The position numbers and the translations under genes are program-made. A stretch of DNA of 64,000 nucleotides from contig CALKCP010000019.1 in assembly GCA_938083445.1 (NCBI GenBank), forward strand, positions 62,001 through 126,000, written 5' to 3'. Below, in pieces: positions 27,572 to 36,694 of the stretch; the first letter of the stretch is position 1; each line of letters starts with the position of its first letter. The stretch is from an uncultured Ulvibacter sp. Its GTDB lineage: Bacteria > Bacteroidota > Bacteroidia > Flavobacteriales > Flavobacteriaceae. Below the pieces are notes generated by a model. It ran no database searches, was not told the DNA's origin, and was given only the letters and a program-made list of their open reading frames with translations.

Positions 27572-28003
27572 ATGAAAATTTCGCTAATTACCTTATGCTT
27601 GCTAATTTTTGGGACACTATCTGCCCAAGAAGAGTGGGGTAGCTTAAACAAAAATGAACTCACCCTAAAACAAATAGCGCCCATTTGGCCAGGTTGCGAA
27701 GCTGGAAATTCGACTAAAAGAGATGCCTGTTTTAATCAAATGCTAGTAAAACACGTTGGGAAAAATTTTAAATATCCTGCCAACGAGTACCAAAAGAACA
27801 TCCAAGGCGAAGTAGTCGTTGAATTTATTATCAATGCTGATGGAATGGTAGAAATCAAATCTGCCAGTGGAGGTAACAAAGGCCTTCAAGAGGCTGCAAG
27901 AAAAAATATTTTATTAATTCCAAAAATGAAGCCCGGTATGTTTGCTGGCAAACCAACGGCTACAGAATATACCGTGCCTTTTAACTTTAAAACAGGCAAA
28001 TAA
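27572..28003 (+). CDS. TonB C-terminal domain protein (energy transducer TonB-like)
   Basis: This 143-residue protein has signal peptide MKISLITLCLLIFGTLSAQ. The TonB C-terminal domain shows FKYPANEYQKNIQGEVVVEF and GLQEAARKNILLIPKMKPG, with P-TEYTVPFNF at the end. It has no N-terminal membrane anchor or proline-rich linker, so it may act as a periplasmic TonB-like module rather than a full transducer. Cys-rich WPGCEAGN and RDACFNQ flank the start of the domain. It sits 16 bp after thyA. Confidence 0.8.
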   Translation: MKISLITLCLLIFGTLSAQEEWGSLNKNELTLKQIAPIWPGCEAGNSTKRDACFNQMLVKHVGKNFKYPANEYQKNIQGEVVVEFIINADGMVEIKSASGGNKGLQEAARKNILLIPKMKPGMFAGKPTATEYTVPFNFKTGK

Positions 28004-28105
28004 CTTCAAAGCGCTCACAAAATTCAACAAGATAAAGTGCATCACGAAATGAAGGTTATAATTGAAAATCAGGTAATTTTACATCTCAGTTAAAAGGAAC
28101 TAACT

Positions 28106-29008
28106 ATGTTTTCAAAAACTAAAAAGACTGTGAAAATTGACTCTGAGCAACGAGAACAATTTGAATATGCTCAAGCGCGCATCAAGCAGAAGAAAAATTT
28201 GTTGCGTCATTTTATTTTTTTTCTGGTTGGATCTATTTTCCTGGTAACCATACAGTTTTTTCCCAACTTCGGAGCGAATGTTTTTATGAAAGGTTGGTCT
28301 GTCTGGGTGTTATTAATATGGGTTTTTCTATTTTTAATTCATGTTTTTAATGTCTTTATAATGAACACTTTTATGAGCAAAGAGTGGGAACATAAACAAC
28401 TATCAAAGCTCAAGTTGAAGCAAGAGAAAAGGATTTTAGAACTACAAAAAAAAGTGGGAAAAGAGAGCCCTATGTTAACTGATAAACAAGACCAGACTCT
28501 TATTTTCAATGCAGCTGAAGATAACGTAATTACAATGATAGCCGCGGCAGGAGCCAATAATGAATTAGGATTAAATAATGAACTGGTTTGGCATTTGCCA
28601 GCTGATTTTAAACGTTTCAAACAACTCACTACCGGACATCATATTATTATGGGGCGCAAGACTTTTGAATCCTTTCCAAAACCACTGCCAAATAGAACAC
28701 ATGTTGTAATTACCAGAAATAAAGACTATCATAAAGAAGGAATCATTGTAGTGCATACTATGGAGGAGGCTATTGCAGTCACAAAAGGCGATACGCAGCC
28801 ATTTATAATTGGCGGAGGAGAGATTTATAAAATGGGGCTTGAATTTACCCAGAAAATAGAATTGACAAGAGTTCATGGAACTTTCAAAGCAGATACTTTT
28901 TTTCCAGAAATCCCGAGCTCAGAATGGAAACTTGCTTCAGAAGAAAACCACAAAAAGGATGACCGTCATACCTATGATTACAGTTATCAAACATATATTA
29001 GAACCTAA
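28106..29008 (+). CDS. folA: 2TM domain fused to dihydrofolate reductase
   Basis: This 300-residue protein is a gene fusion. Residues 1-110 form a 2TM domain: two hydrophobic helices (LRHFIFFLVGSIFLVTIQFF and VWVLLIWVFLFLIHVF) with charged flanks. Residues about 138-300 are a complete dihydrofolate reductase: ITMIAAAGANNELGLNN, LVWHLPADFKRFKQL, IIMGRKTFESFPKPLPNR and IIGGGEIYKM. The enzyme reduces dihydrofolate made by ThyA. In many relatives the two are separate adjacent genes. The reading frame is open throughout, so this looks like a true fusion that would anchor DHFR to the inner membrane. An internal ATG near codon 122 could give a soluble form. Confidence 0.88.
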   Translation: MFSKTKKTVKIDSEQREQFEYAQARIKQKKNLLRHFIFFLVGSIFLVTIQFFPNFGANVFMKGWSVWVLLIWVFLFLIHVFNVFIMNTFMSKEWEHKQLSKLKLKQEKRILELQKKVGKESPMLTDKQDQTLIFNAAEDNVITMIAAAGANNELGLNNELVWHLPADFKRFKQLTTGHHIIMGRKTFESFPKPLPNRTHVVITRNKDYHKEGIIVVHTMEEAIAVTKGDTQPFIIGGGEIYKMGLEFTQKIELTRVHGTFKADTFFPEIPSSEWKLASEENHKKDDRHTYDYSYQTYIRT

Positions 29009-29061
29009 TTTCTTTTTACTGAATTACTTGAAAAACTTTTTTTATACCTAACACACGATTT

Positions 29062-29943
29062 ATGAAGGCATATATATTTCCAGGACAAGGAGCACAATAT
29101 ACAGGAATGGGGGTAGACCTTTACGACGCTTCTCAAAAAGCAAAAGATCTTTTCCATCAAGCCAACGAATTACTTGGGTTTGACATAACCAAAACGATGT
29201 TCGAGGGAACGCCAGAGGAACTTAAGGAAACGAAGATCACTCAGCCTGCCATATTTTTGCATTCCACTATCCTTGCAGAAGTAATGGGGGATGCATTTAA
29301 GCCCGATATGGTCGCAGGACATTCACTGGGTGAATTATCAGCCTTGGTTGCCAATCGATCGCTCGCCTTTAGCGATGGCTTGCAATTGGTATATAAACGT
29401 GCTTTGGCTATGCAAAAAGCGTGTGAATTAGCGCCCTCGACTATGGCTGCAGTTTTAGGTCTAGAAGACGCTGTGGTTGAACAAATTTGTGCTGAAACTC
29501 CAGGAGTTGTTGTTGCTGCAAACTACAATTGTCCAGGGCAATTAGTAATATCTGGCGAGTTAGAAGCAGTCACAAATGCCTGCGATACGCTAAAAGAAGC
29601 AGGGGCAAGACGCGCCTTATTACTTCCTGTAGGTGGCGCATTTCACAGCCCACTAATGGAACCGGCGCGTGAAGAATTAGCTTCAGCTATAGAGGCAACC
29701 GTTTTTTCTACCCCGGCATGTCCCATTTATCAAAATGTAAATGCATCTGCCGTAATTGATCCATCTGAAATCAAGACAAACCTTATACTGCAATTAACAG
29801 CTCCTGTGAAATGGACTCAAAGTACGCAGAATATGATTAAAGATGGCGCCACTCATTTTATTGAAGTTGGCCCAGGAAAGGTATTGCAAGGATTGGTTAA
29901 GAAAATTAATCGTGACATGGAAACCGAAAAGGCTACTATTTAA
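29062..29943 (+). CDS. fabD: Malonyl-CoA:ACP transacylase
   Basis: This 293-residue FabD loads malonate onto acyl carrier protein in fatty acid synthesis. The nucleophile Ser88 is in AGHSLGELSALV, the second catalytic residue in AFHSPLMEPA, and the N-terminal FPGQGAQYTGMG is conserved. It converges on an amidohydrolase gene; the two stop codons overlap by four bases. Confidence 0.97.
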   Translation: MKAYIFPGQGAQYTGMGVDLYDASQKAKDLFHQANELLGFDITKTMFEGTPEELKETKITQPAIFLHSTILAEVMGDAFKPDMVAGHSLGELSALVANRSLAFSDGLQLVYKRALAMQKACELAPSTMAAVLGLEDAVVEQICAETPGVVVAANYNCPGQLVISGELEAVTNACDTLKEAGARRALLLPVGGAFHSPLMEPAREELASAIEATVFSTPACPIYQNVNASAVIDPSEIKTNLILQLTAPVKWTQSTQNMIKDGATHFIEVGPGKVLQGLVKKINRDMETEKATI

Positions 29944-31223
29944 AATGATAGTTGCTTGTAGACAACCCCCTCTTTCATTACAAAAACTACGTTTTCCATA
30001 GTACTGATGTTTTGAGTTGGATCCTCATCAACTGCAATGATGTCGGCTATAAATCCGGCTGCTATTTGACCCAGCTCTTCTTCCATATCTAATACCTTGG
30101 CATTTGTTGTTGTTGCCGATTGCAATGAAAACATTTCAGACCATCCTGTTTCTACCATATAGCCAAACTCTTTTGCATTTTCTCCATGAGGAAAGACTCC
30201 TGCGTCTGTTCCAAATGCAATATTTACACCTTCATTATACACCATGTCGAAGGTAGTGCGGAGCTTTGCATCAATTTCAATAATTTTAGGAACGATGATT
30301 TCGGGATAATACCCTTTACTCTTTGCCATTTTAGCAACATACCTGCCCGCAGAAAGTGTCGGCACTAAATAGGTGCCATGTTCTTTCATAAGAGTAGCTG
30401 TTTCTTTGTCCATTAAAGACCCATGCTCAATGGTTGTTACGCCAGCAATGATAGCGCGCTTCATCCCTTCTATTCCGTGCGCGTGGGCCGCTACCCCCAT
30501 TCCATATTCGCGAGCAGTTTTTACAATCTCATTTGCTTCTTCCTGAGTAAATTGTGGATTTTGACCATTTTTACTTACACTTAACACACCCCCCGTGGCT
30601 GTTATTTTTATCCAATCTGCCCCATTCTTATACCGTTGCCTTACCGCTTTTCGAGCGTCGGCTGGGCTATTTATAACTCCTTCGGCAGGTCCTGGATCTC
30701 CCATTAAATCTTTACGCCATCCATTTGTAGGGTCTGCATGGCCTCCAGTAGTTCCAATGGCTTTTTCCGCAGTGAAAATACGCGGCCCAATAATTTTTCC
30801 TTTCGCGATGGCATTTCGAAGTGATACATTTACACCGCTTCCCCCCAAATCACGAACTGTTGTAAAACCTGCCATCAGGGTTCGTTTAGCAATTTCCGCA
30901 GCATTAAATGCAACATCGGCCTCATTTAATGTAAATTCTTCTAAATAGTGGCTCGGACTTGTTTCACTCTCAATATGCACATGCATGTCTATTAATCCAG
31001 GGAGTACTGTTTTATTCTTTAAGTCTAGCACATTGTCTAGCTCCTTTGGAGAAGAAAAACCATTTTCAATTCTAAGTATTTTTGAGCCCGATACTACGAT
31101 GGTTTTGTTAGAAAGCACTTTTCCTTGCTTTGTGTCTATGATCTTTCCACAATGCAATAAGGTAACCTGCGAGATTCCTGTAAAATTGAACAGAAGCGCT
31201 GCTATTAGTAGTATTCTTTTCAT
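29940..31223 (-). CDS. Exported amidohydrolase family metallo-hydrolase
   Basis: This 427-residue protein has signal peptide MKRILLIAALLFNFTGISQ. It has the amidohydrolase/imidazolonepropionase-like pattern: metal-binding HVHIES (HxH), GTTGGHADP, AHAHGIEGMKRA, IEHGSLMD and the Asp in FGTDAGVFPHGEN. Homologs include Xaa-Pro-type dipeptidases and other amide hydrolases; the substrate is not readable. Being periplasmic, it is not HutI. Its stop overlaps fabD's stop on the opposite strand. Confidence 0.88.
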   Translation of the reverse strand: MKRILLIAALLFNFTGISQVTLLHCGKIIDTKQGKVLSNKTIVVSGSKILRIENGFSSPKELDNVLDLKNKTVLPGLIDMHVHIESETSPSHYLEEFTLNEADVAFNAAEIAKRTLMAGFTTVRDLGGSGVNVSLRNAIAKGKIIGPRIFTAEKAIGTTGGHADPTNGWRKDLMGDPGPAEGVINSPADARKAVRQRYKNGADWIKITATGGVLSVSKNGQNPQFTQEEANEIVKTAREYGMGVAAHAHGIEGMKRAIIAGVTTIEHGSLMDKETATLMKEHGTYLVPTLSAGRYVAKMAKSKGYYPEIIVPKIIEIDAKLRTTFDMVYNEGVNIAFGTDAGVFPHGENAKEFGYMVETGWSEMFSLQSATTTNAKVLDMEEELGQIAAGFIADIIAVDEDPTQNISTMENVVFVMKEGVVYKQLSF

Positions 31224-31306
31224 GACAAAGGAGTTTATTTTAGATTCTCATTGTAACAATCAGTGCTCACAGAACCCAACAAACCGCTAGACACAAATGG
31301 ATGGCA

Positions 31307-32329
31307 CTAGGTAATATTTCTAACTTTCTTTTCCCATTTCCAAGACGAAGCCAACGCTTCCTCCATTGTTTTCTGGGCAGACCATCCTAAGACATTATTG
31401 GCCTTCACCGTATCAGCATAAACTGAAACAACATCTCCAGCACGCCTTTCAACAATTTTATAATTCAGTTTTTGATCTGTCACTTTTTCAAAAGCATGGA
31501 TTACCTCTAGTACCGACGAACCTCGACCCGTACCTATATTAAATACTTCTAAATCGGAAGCATTTTCTTCAGAAAGCAATCGCTTGAGAGATATAACGTG
31601 TGCTTTGGCCAAATCGACCACATGAATATAATCCCTAATATTACTCCCATCAGGGGTTGGGTAGTCATTTCCAAAAACACGTAATTGTTCTCGCAAACCT
31701 GCAGCAGTTTGAGTAATAAAAGGTACTAAGTTTTGAGGCACCCCCGATGGGAGCTCACCTAATTCAGCTGTGTGATGGGCCCCAATTGGATTGAAATACC
31801 GCAACAAAATAGACCGTACATCTGAAACAGCGCAGGTGTCTGAAATGATTTCTTCACAAATTTGCTTCGTATTACCGTATGGAGACATTGCCGTTTTGAT
31901 GGGAGCCGATTCCGTTATTGGCACTGCATCTGGTTCTCCGTAGACGGTGCATGATGAACTGAATATAAAATTATTGATTTTATGAATATTACATTCCTGA
32001 AGTAAATAGACAAGAGTGCTTACATTGTTCTCATAATAGAGCAAGGGCTTTTCTATACTTTCACCAACAGCCTTACTTGCGGCAAAATGTATGATTCCAG
32101 CAATGTCTTGGTGTCGTTTAAAAAAATCTGAAACATCCGCTTTTACACGAAGATCAAGCTTTTCGAAAGCAGGAGCTACGCTGGTGATATTTGTGATTCC
32201 TTGGAGGGCGTCAAGAGTAGAGTTGGATAGATTGTCAATTATTAGCACTTCAAAACCTGAATTCTGAAGTTCAACTACAGTGTGAGATCCAATATATCCT
32301 AGACCGCCTGTTACTAGTATTTTTTTCAT
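31307..32329 (-). CDS. galE: UDP-glucose 4-epimerase
   Basis: This 340-residue short-chain dehydrogenase-like epimerase has the NAD-binding GGLGYIGSHTVVEL at the N-terminus, the catalytic SSSCTVYGEPD, and the YxxxK in SPYGNTKQICEE. Interconverting UDP-glucose and UDP-galactose (or N-acetyl forms) supplies surface polysaccharides. It follows the DegT aminotransferase gene after 41 bp, so both are probably one unit for envelope sugars. Confidence 0.94.
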   Translation of the reverse strand: MKKILVTGGLGYIGSHTVVELQNSGFEVLIIDNLSNSTLDALQGITNITSVAPAFEKLDLRVKADVSDFFKRHQDIAGIIHFAASKAVGESIEKPLLYYENNVSTLVYLLQECNIHKINNFIFSSSCTVYGEPDAVPITESAPIKTAMSPYGNTKQICEEIISDTCAVSDVRSILLRYFNPIGAHHTAELGELPSGVPQNLVPFITQTAAGLREQLRVFGNDYPTPDGSNIRDYIHVVDLAKAHVISLKRLLSEENASDLEVFNIGTGRGSSVLEVIHAFEKVTDQKLNYKIVERRAGDVVSVYADTVKANNVLGWSAQKTMEEALASSWKWEKKVRNIT

Positions 32330-32370
32330 TCTAATAATTAATTCATCATTGCAACATGCATCAGCACGTC

Positions 32371-33528
32371 CTATTTCCTTAAGAAGTCAATAATTGTTTT
32401 TGTTATAAAGTTAATTTGTTCGTCGTCTAATTCTGTGTGCATAGGGAGTGAAATAACTTCCTTCACCAACTGATTTGTAACGGTAAAATCTGCTTCATTA
32501 TAGCGAAAATCTTGATACGCCTTTTGATTGTGCAAAGGGATAGGGTAATAGACACCACATGGAATATTATTATCATTCAAGTGCTGAACCAACCCATCGC
32601 GATCTGAATTCAAAATCCGCAAGGTGTATTGATGAAACACATGGCAGTCGCAGCGATCACAGATAGACGTTTGACCCGCACAAGAACCACTTGGCGTTAT
32701 TATATTCTCAATCCCAGCAAATGCTTGTGTGTATTTTCTTGCTGTATTTCTTCTTGTTGTATTGTACTGGTTTAAAAGCGGGAGTTTTGCTCTAAGGACC
32801 GCAGCCTGAATTGAATCTAGCCTCGAGTTAACACCAACGACATCATGGTGATACCTCTTATACATACCGTGATTTACGATCCCTCGAATCGTATGTGCTA
32901 GGTCATCATCATTTGTAAATATTGCTCCCCCATCACCATAACAACCTAAATTTTTTGAAGGAAAGAAGGAGGTTGACGCAACGTGACCAATAGCCCCGCA
33001 TTTTTTCTTGCTTCCATCTTTTGAGGCATAATCTGCACCAATTCCTTGTGCATTGTCTTCAATGACATATAAATCATGTGCCTTAGCAAGCTCCATAATG
33101 TCATCCATATTCGCAGCCAATCCAAAAAGATGCACAGGAACAATGGCTTTCGTTCTTGGTGTTATCGCTTTTTTTATTGCTGCAACATCAATATTAAAGT
33201 TTACGGGATCTACATCTACCAAAACAGGAGTTAATTGTAAAAGTGCAATTACTTCAACAGTTGCAGCGAAGGTGAAATCTGTGGTAATAACCTCATCTCC
33301 GGGTTTTAATCCAAGACCCATCATTGCAATTTGCAAAGCATCTGTTCCGTTGGCGCAGGGAATAACATGTTTTACACCCAGATATTCCTCTAACTCCTTT
33401 TGAAAGTTATGTACCGCGGGGCCATTAATAAAGGTCGTACTTTCAATAACCTCGCTAATGGATGTATCAACTTGTTCTTTAATGTGCTGGTATTGACCTT
33501 TTAGGTCAACCATTTGAATTTTTCGCAT
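32371..33528 (-). CDS. DegT/DnrJ/EryC1 family sugar aminotransferase
   Basis: This 385-residue PLP enzyme transfers an amino group to a nucleotide-linked keto-sugar for O-antigen or capsule building. The PLP-binding Lys192 is in STSFFPSKNLGCYGDG, ANGTDALQIAM binds the cofactor phosphate, and DNAQGIGADY is the usual Asp motif. A cysteine cluster C290-x2-C293-x-C295-H296 (region SICDRCDCHVFHQYTL) lies in the loop before the conserved HVFHQYTL motif; such Cys sets can bind metal. The exact sugar is unknown. Next to galE and upstream of waaA. Confidence 0.9.
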   Translation of the reverse strand: MRKIQMVDLKGQYQHIKEQVDTSISEVIESTTFINGPAVHNFQKELEEYLGVKHVIPCANGTDALQIAMMGLGLKPGDEVITTDFTFAATVEVIALLQLTPVLVDVDPVNFNIDVAAIKKAITPRTKAIVPVHLFGLAANMDDIMELAKAHDLYVIEDNAQGIGADYASKDGSKKKCGAIGHVASTSFFPSKNLGCYGDGGAIFTNDDDLAHTIRGIVNHGMYKRYHHDVVGVNSRLDSIQAAVLRAKLPLLNQYNTTRRNTARKYTQAFAGIENIITPSGSCAGQTSICDRCDCHVFHQYTLRILNSDRDGLVQHLNDNNIPCGVYYPIPLHNQKAYQDFRYNEADFTVTNQLVKEVISLPMHTELDDEQINFITKTIIDFLRK

Positions 33529-33560
33529 ATTTCTCTGAAAATATTCTTACTAATAAGCGT

Positions 33561-33577
33561 GTAAATTTACAAAAATA
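33561..33577 (-). promoter_or_regulatory. Promoter of the DegT aminotransferase-galE unit
   Basis: TATTTTTG (minus strand, 33577-33570) fits the -7 element; no TTG is at the right distance. It abuts the palindrome GTAAATTTAC (33561-33570), the same 10-mer that occurs twice in the pdhB/etfB operator candidate. Confidence 0.4.
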
Positions 33578-33637
33578 GAAAACGGCAAGCAATGTAATTA
33601 ATCAAAGAACCGTATTTTAGCATCACAGAATAATTCC

Positions 33638-34912
33638 ATGAGAACACTTTATTGTCTTTTGACTCAAATTGCCACCGTCCTTCTTTGGATGGCGCATCCT
33701 TTTAGCAAGAAACTAAAGACATTTGTTCTTGGTCGGAAAGATGTATTTACACTATTGGAACGCGCCATTAGCACTAACGATAAGACCATCTGGTTTCATT
33801 GTGCATCCTTAGGTGAGTTCGAGCAAGCCGTGCCAATTATTAAAGCAACCAAGAAGCTATTTAAAAATCATAAAGTAATAATTTCCTTTTTCTCTCCATC
33901 TGGTTATGAAATTAAAAAAAATTCAGATATCGCAGACTCTATTGTCTATCTGCCATTGGACACCCTATCGAATGCAAAGAAATTCATAAAGCTTGCACAT
34001 CCATCTTTAGCAATTTTTGTGAAATATGAATTCTGGCCCAACTATCTATTTGAACTTAAAAAAAATAAAATCCCAACCATCTTAGTATCAGGATTATTTA
34101 GAGCCAATCAGTCATTTTTTAAACCTTATGGGGCATTTATGAGGAGGGCACTCTTATCTTTCGATCACTTTTTTGTTCAAGACCTTAACTCCCAAGAATT
34201 ACTTAAAAAAATTAATATCGTAAATACAACCATAAGCGGAGACACTCGATTTGACAGAGTTTCACATCAAATTGAGCAAGACAATACCCTAGATTTTATG
34301 GATGTTTTCACCGAAAACTCCACTTGTATTGTCTGCGGAAGCACTTGGCCAGAAGATGAAACAATTCTGCTCGATGGTATAAATAGCAGTGCAGCGGACG
34401 TGAAGTATGTTGTTGCTCCACATAAGATGGATGCAAATAAATTGGAGGCTTTTCGGAGCAAAATTAACGAGCCAACTGTTCAATATTCTGAATTATTTAC
34501 CGCAACTGGTGTTTTGAAAGAAGACACGCTCAAAGAAGCCAAAGTATGCATTATTGACACAATCGGCTTGCTTACAAAAATTTATAGTTATGCAGATATT
34601 GCCTATGTCGGTGGAGCTGCTGGACATACAGGTTTACATAATATCCTAGAACCAGCCACATTTGGCGTCCCGATACTAATTGGCAAGCATTTTGAAAAAT
34701 TTCCTGAAGCAAAAAAATTACAACAACTAGCCGGTCTATATTCTGTTTCATCCGGAGAGGAATACACCCAAGTGATTCGCAAACTAATTTTAGACACAGG
34801 TTTCAGAAGTAAAACCGGAATGATTGCCGGTCATTTTATAAACAGCAATACCGGAGCTACAAATAAAATAATGGACTATCTGGAAAAACTACACAGTGAT
34901 AGCGTTGTTTAG
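33638..34912 (+). CDS. waaA: 3-deoxy-D-manno-octulosonic acid (Kdo) transferase
   Basis: This 424-residue GT30 enzyme adds Kdo to lipid A precursor at the inner membrane. An N-terminal hydrophobic anchor precedes the GT-B fold. The catalytic Glu is in HCASLGEFEQAVP and the nucleotide-binding end has YVGGAAGHTGLHNILEPA. Whether one or more Kdo residues are added is not visible. Its 3' end overlaps a DUF2461 gene on the other strand by 24 bp. Confidence 0.94.
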   Translation: MRTLYCLLTQIATVLLWMAHPFSKKLKTFVLGRKDVFTLLERAISTNDKTIWFHCASLGEFEQAVPIIKATKKLFKNHKVIISFFSPSGYEIKKNSDIADSIVYLPLDTLSNAKKFIKLAHPSLAIFVKYEFWPNYLFELKKNKIPTILVSGLFRANQSFFKPYGAFMRRALLSFDHFFVQDLNSQELLKKINIVNTTISGDTRFDRVSHQIEQDNTLDFMDVFTENSTCIVCGSTWPEDETILLDGINSSAADVKYVVAPHKMDANKLEAFRSKINEPTVQYSELFTATGVLKEDTLKEAKVCIIDTIGLLTKIYSYADIAYVGGAAGHTGLHNILEPATFGVPILIGKHFEKFPEAKKLQQLAGLYSVSSGEEYTQVIRKLILDTGFRSKTGMIAGHFINSNTGATNKIMDYLEKLHSDSVV

Positions 34913-35542
34913 ATACCTTCGGAAGGGCAACAACTCGGTATAAATAGCAATTACCTTATCGTCAAAACCTTCCTGAACAATTTCATTTTCGGATAGTGAG
35001 CATGACGCTGCAAATGACCGCCTTCTCAACAAATCTATATGCTTATGATCGACAGAAAACCCCTTTGGAGCCGTCTTTAGTGGTTGATCTGCAACTAAGC
35101 CCCCAAACATTTCCCTAAAGCTCTTTTTTTGAATAATCTTGCGAAAGGCTGTTCCATCGTAATCTATTGCATCACGCACGCTTTTTAAATTTGCCGACGA
35201 GGGGTGCCAATACCCTCCGCCAAAATGTGAACCATGGACCCCCAGTTCTATATAAAAATCTCCTTGTTTACTGCGCTGATCCAATCCAGCACCAAAATGA
35301 TCTTTATAAACAGGTTTCTGCGGATGGTAGAGTAGGTTATTATTGATTCGATTGATGGCTTTTTTCCCAGGTGTGTCAAAGTATGCATCATCTATGGCCG
35401 CCAACTTCGTATTCATTTTATCAAGCCAATCGATATAAAAATCTCTCACCTGATGATATTCTTTGCGATGGATATCCATCCACTCTTTATTGTTATTTTT
35501 CTGAAGCTTTCTTAAAAATTCGTAAAGATGTATGAAGCTCAT
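34889..35542 (-). CDS. DUF2461 family protein
   Basis: This 217-residue protein matches the DUF2461 pattern: FLRKLQKNNNKEWMDIHR at the N-terminus, INRINNNLLYHPQKPVYKDH and GSHFGGGYWHPSSANLKSVR. The biochemical function of the family is unknown. It starts immediately after the S24 regulator gene stop, so both share a transcript. It is tail-to-tail with waaA. Confidence 0.85.
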   Translation of the reverse strand: MSFIHLYEFLRKLQKNNNKEWMDIHRKEYHQVRDFYIDWLDKMNTKLAAIDDAYFDTPGKKAINRINNNLLYHPQKPVYKDHFGAGLDQRSKQGDFYIELGVHGSHFGGGYWHPSSANLKSVRDAIDYDGTAFRKIIQKKSFREMFGGLVADQPLKTAPKGFSVDHKHIDLLRRRSFAASCSLSENEIVQEGFDDKVIAIYTELLPFRRYLNNAITV

Positions 35543-36313
35543 TTAATGACTTAGGTTTCTAATTTGCCCTTTAAGGTCGTCCATAGACTGTTGTAATTGC
35601 TTTAAAAGACTACTCTCACTTGGTTCGTCTATGCCAAATGTGAGTTTACTATTCACTAACCAAAGCTCCTGTATATCCTTAATCTGCACATTAATTGGCA
35701 AGTATTGATCATTTAGCGAAACCAGTGTTACTTTATCTGGGGAGTTTGTTACTTTCTGTAATTTTTTAACTAAAACTGAATCATTAAGCACAACAATATA
35801 AATTTTGCTGTCGCTGGCTTCAGAAATACTAGGAACAGCTCTTCCTAGCACCCATTCATTTGGGCGAATATTAGGCAACATACTATCGCCCTCAACCTGA
35901 AACCCTCGATATGTTGAATTTCGATATTGTGGCAATGGTATGTTAAACGCTGGTAGTGACTCATACCATTCTACATCCTGAATATTGTGCGGATAACCCG
36001 CAGCCGCTTTTTGATTTACCAGTAAAATAGTGTCATTATCATCGGTGTCGACACTGATGACTTTCGGACTTACATCTCCCCCATTAATATTTACATACTG
36101 CGTAAAACTCTTCCCATAGAGCCACAATGGATTTATATTAAACTGTCGTAGCAATTCCATAACAACTTTTCCAGAAAGTTTGGTCTTGCCACGTTCAATA
36201 TCAGCTGTTGACCCTTTTATACCAATCATTTCGGCAAATGACTGCTGCGTTTGATGTAATTCTTCACGGACTTTTTTAAAACGTCTAGCTTCAATACTAA
36301 GATCTTTTTCCAT
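35543..36313 (-). CDS. XRE-family regulator with S24 (LexA/CI-like) peptidase domain
   Basis: This protein is 256 residues from the ATG at 36313. An upstream extension to 36391 covers the promoter and is rejected. The N-terminal helix-turn-helix is QTQQSFAEMIGIKGSTADIERG. The C-terminal S24 fold has the catalytic Ser in VEGDSMLPNIRPNEWVLGRA and the Lys in DSVLVKKLQKV. No clear Ala-Gly or Cys-Gly autocleavage site is visible, so self-cleavage is uncertain. Its promoter carries the palindrome TTGGAA-3-TTCCAA, suggesting autoregulation. It is followed by the DUF2461 gene. Confidence 0.88.
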   Translation of the reverse strand: MEKDLSIEARRFKKVREELHQTQQSFAEMIGIKGSTADIERGKTKLSGKVVMELLRQFNINPLWLYGKSFTQYVNINGGDVSPKVISVDTDDNDTILLVNQKAAAGYPHNIQDVEWYESLPAFNIPLPQYRNSTYRGFQVEGDSMLPNIRPNEWVLGRAVPSISEASDSKIYIVVLNDSVLVKKLQKVTNSPDKVTLVSLNDQYLPINVQIKDIQELWLVNSKLTFGIDEPSESSLLKQLQQSMDDLKGQIRNLSH

Positions 36314-36316
36314 ACT

Positions 36317-36347
36317 CAAACATACTAAAAGTTTGGAAATATTCCAA
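36317..36347 (-). promoter_or_regulatory. Promoter and autoregulatory operator of the S24 regulator
   Basis: On the minus strand TTG (36347-36345), 20 bases, then TATGTTTG (36324-36317) is a good Bacteroidota promoter. The -33 TTG is the first part of the perfect palindrome TTGGAATATTTCCAA (36333-36347). The ATG starts only 3 bases after the -7 box, so the mRNA is nearly leaderless. Confidence 0.65.
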
Positions 36348-36571
36348 CATAAATAGGATATTATCCAAAATACCCTTGTTTTTTGAATCATCGATTTAAT
36401 TGTTTAAAAATGCTTCTCACACCCTAATAAATCGAAAAAAACCGTAGAAATACTATTTTTCTTGTAGCAATTTAAGTAAGTTTGTTAGGTAGTGTAAGAA
36501 AATTCTTTGCTATTTGTAGGATTTTTCCTTATTTATTTGTAGTTTGGTCGCTCAATACAAATACTTTAAAG

Positions 36572-36694
36572 ATGAAAAACCTACTTTTTATTTTCGCCCT
36601 ACTTGCATTCGTTGCAAGTTGCACACCAGAATCATTAACAAGTGATGAGCAGCAAATCGACAAAGACAAATACGAAGTACCGCCAAACGGATAG
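36572..36694 (+). CDS. Tiny lipoprotein of unknown function
   Basis: This 40-residue peptide starts MKNLLFIFALLAFVASCTPE: a signal peptide with lipobox FVASC, leaving a 25-residue mature, acidic tail ending EVPPNG. A longer frame beginning 36482 adds residues unlike a leader and is rejected. It overlaps the next gene by 50 bp in another frame. Function unknown. Confidence 0.7.
   Translation: MKNLLFIFALLAFVASCTPESLTSDEQQIDKDKYEVPPNG

Noticed and set aside
29940-31223. Amidohydrolase as imidazolonepropionase (HutI)
   Set aside because: It carries a signal peptide and no histidine-degradation genes are nearby.
36314-36391. N-terminal extension of the S24 regulator
   Set aside because: The extra residues lie over the promoter and operator; the ATG at 36313 directly precedes the HTH domain.
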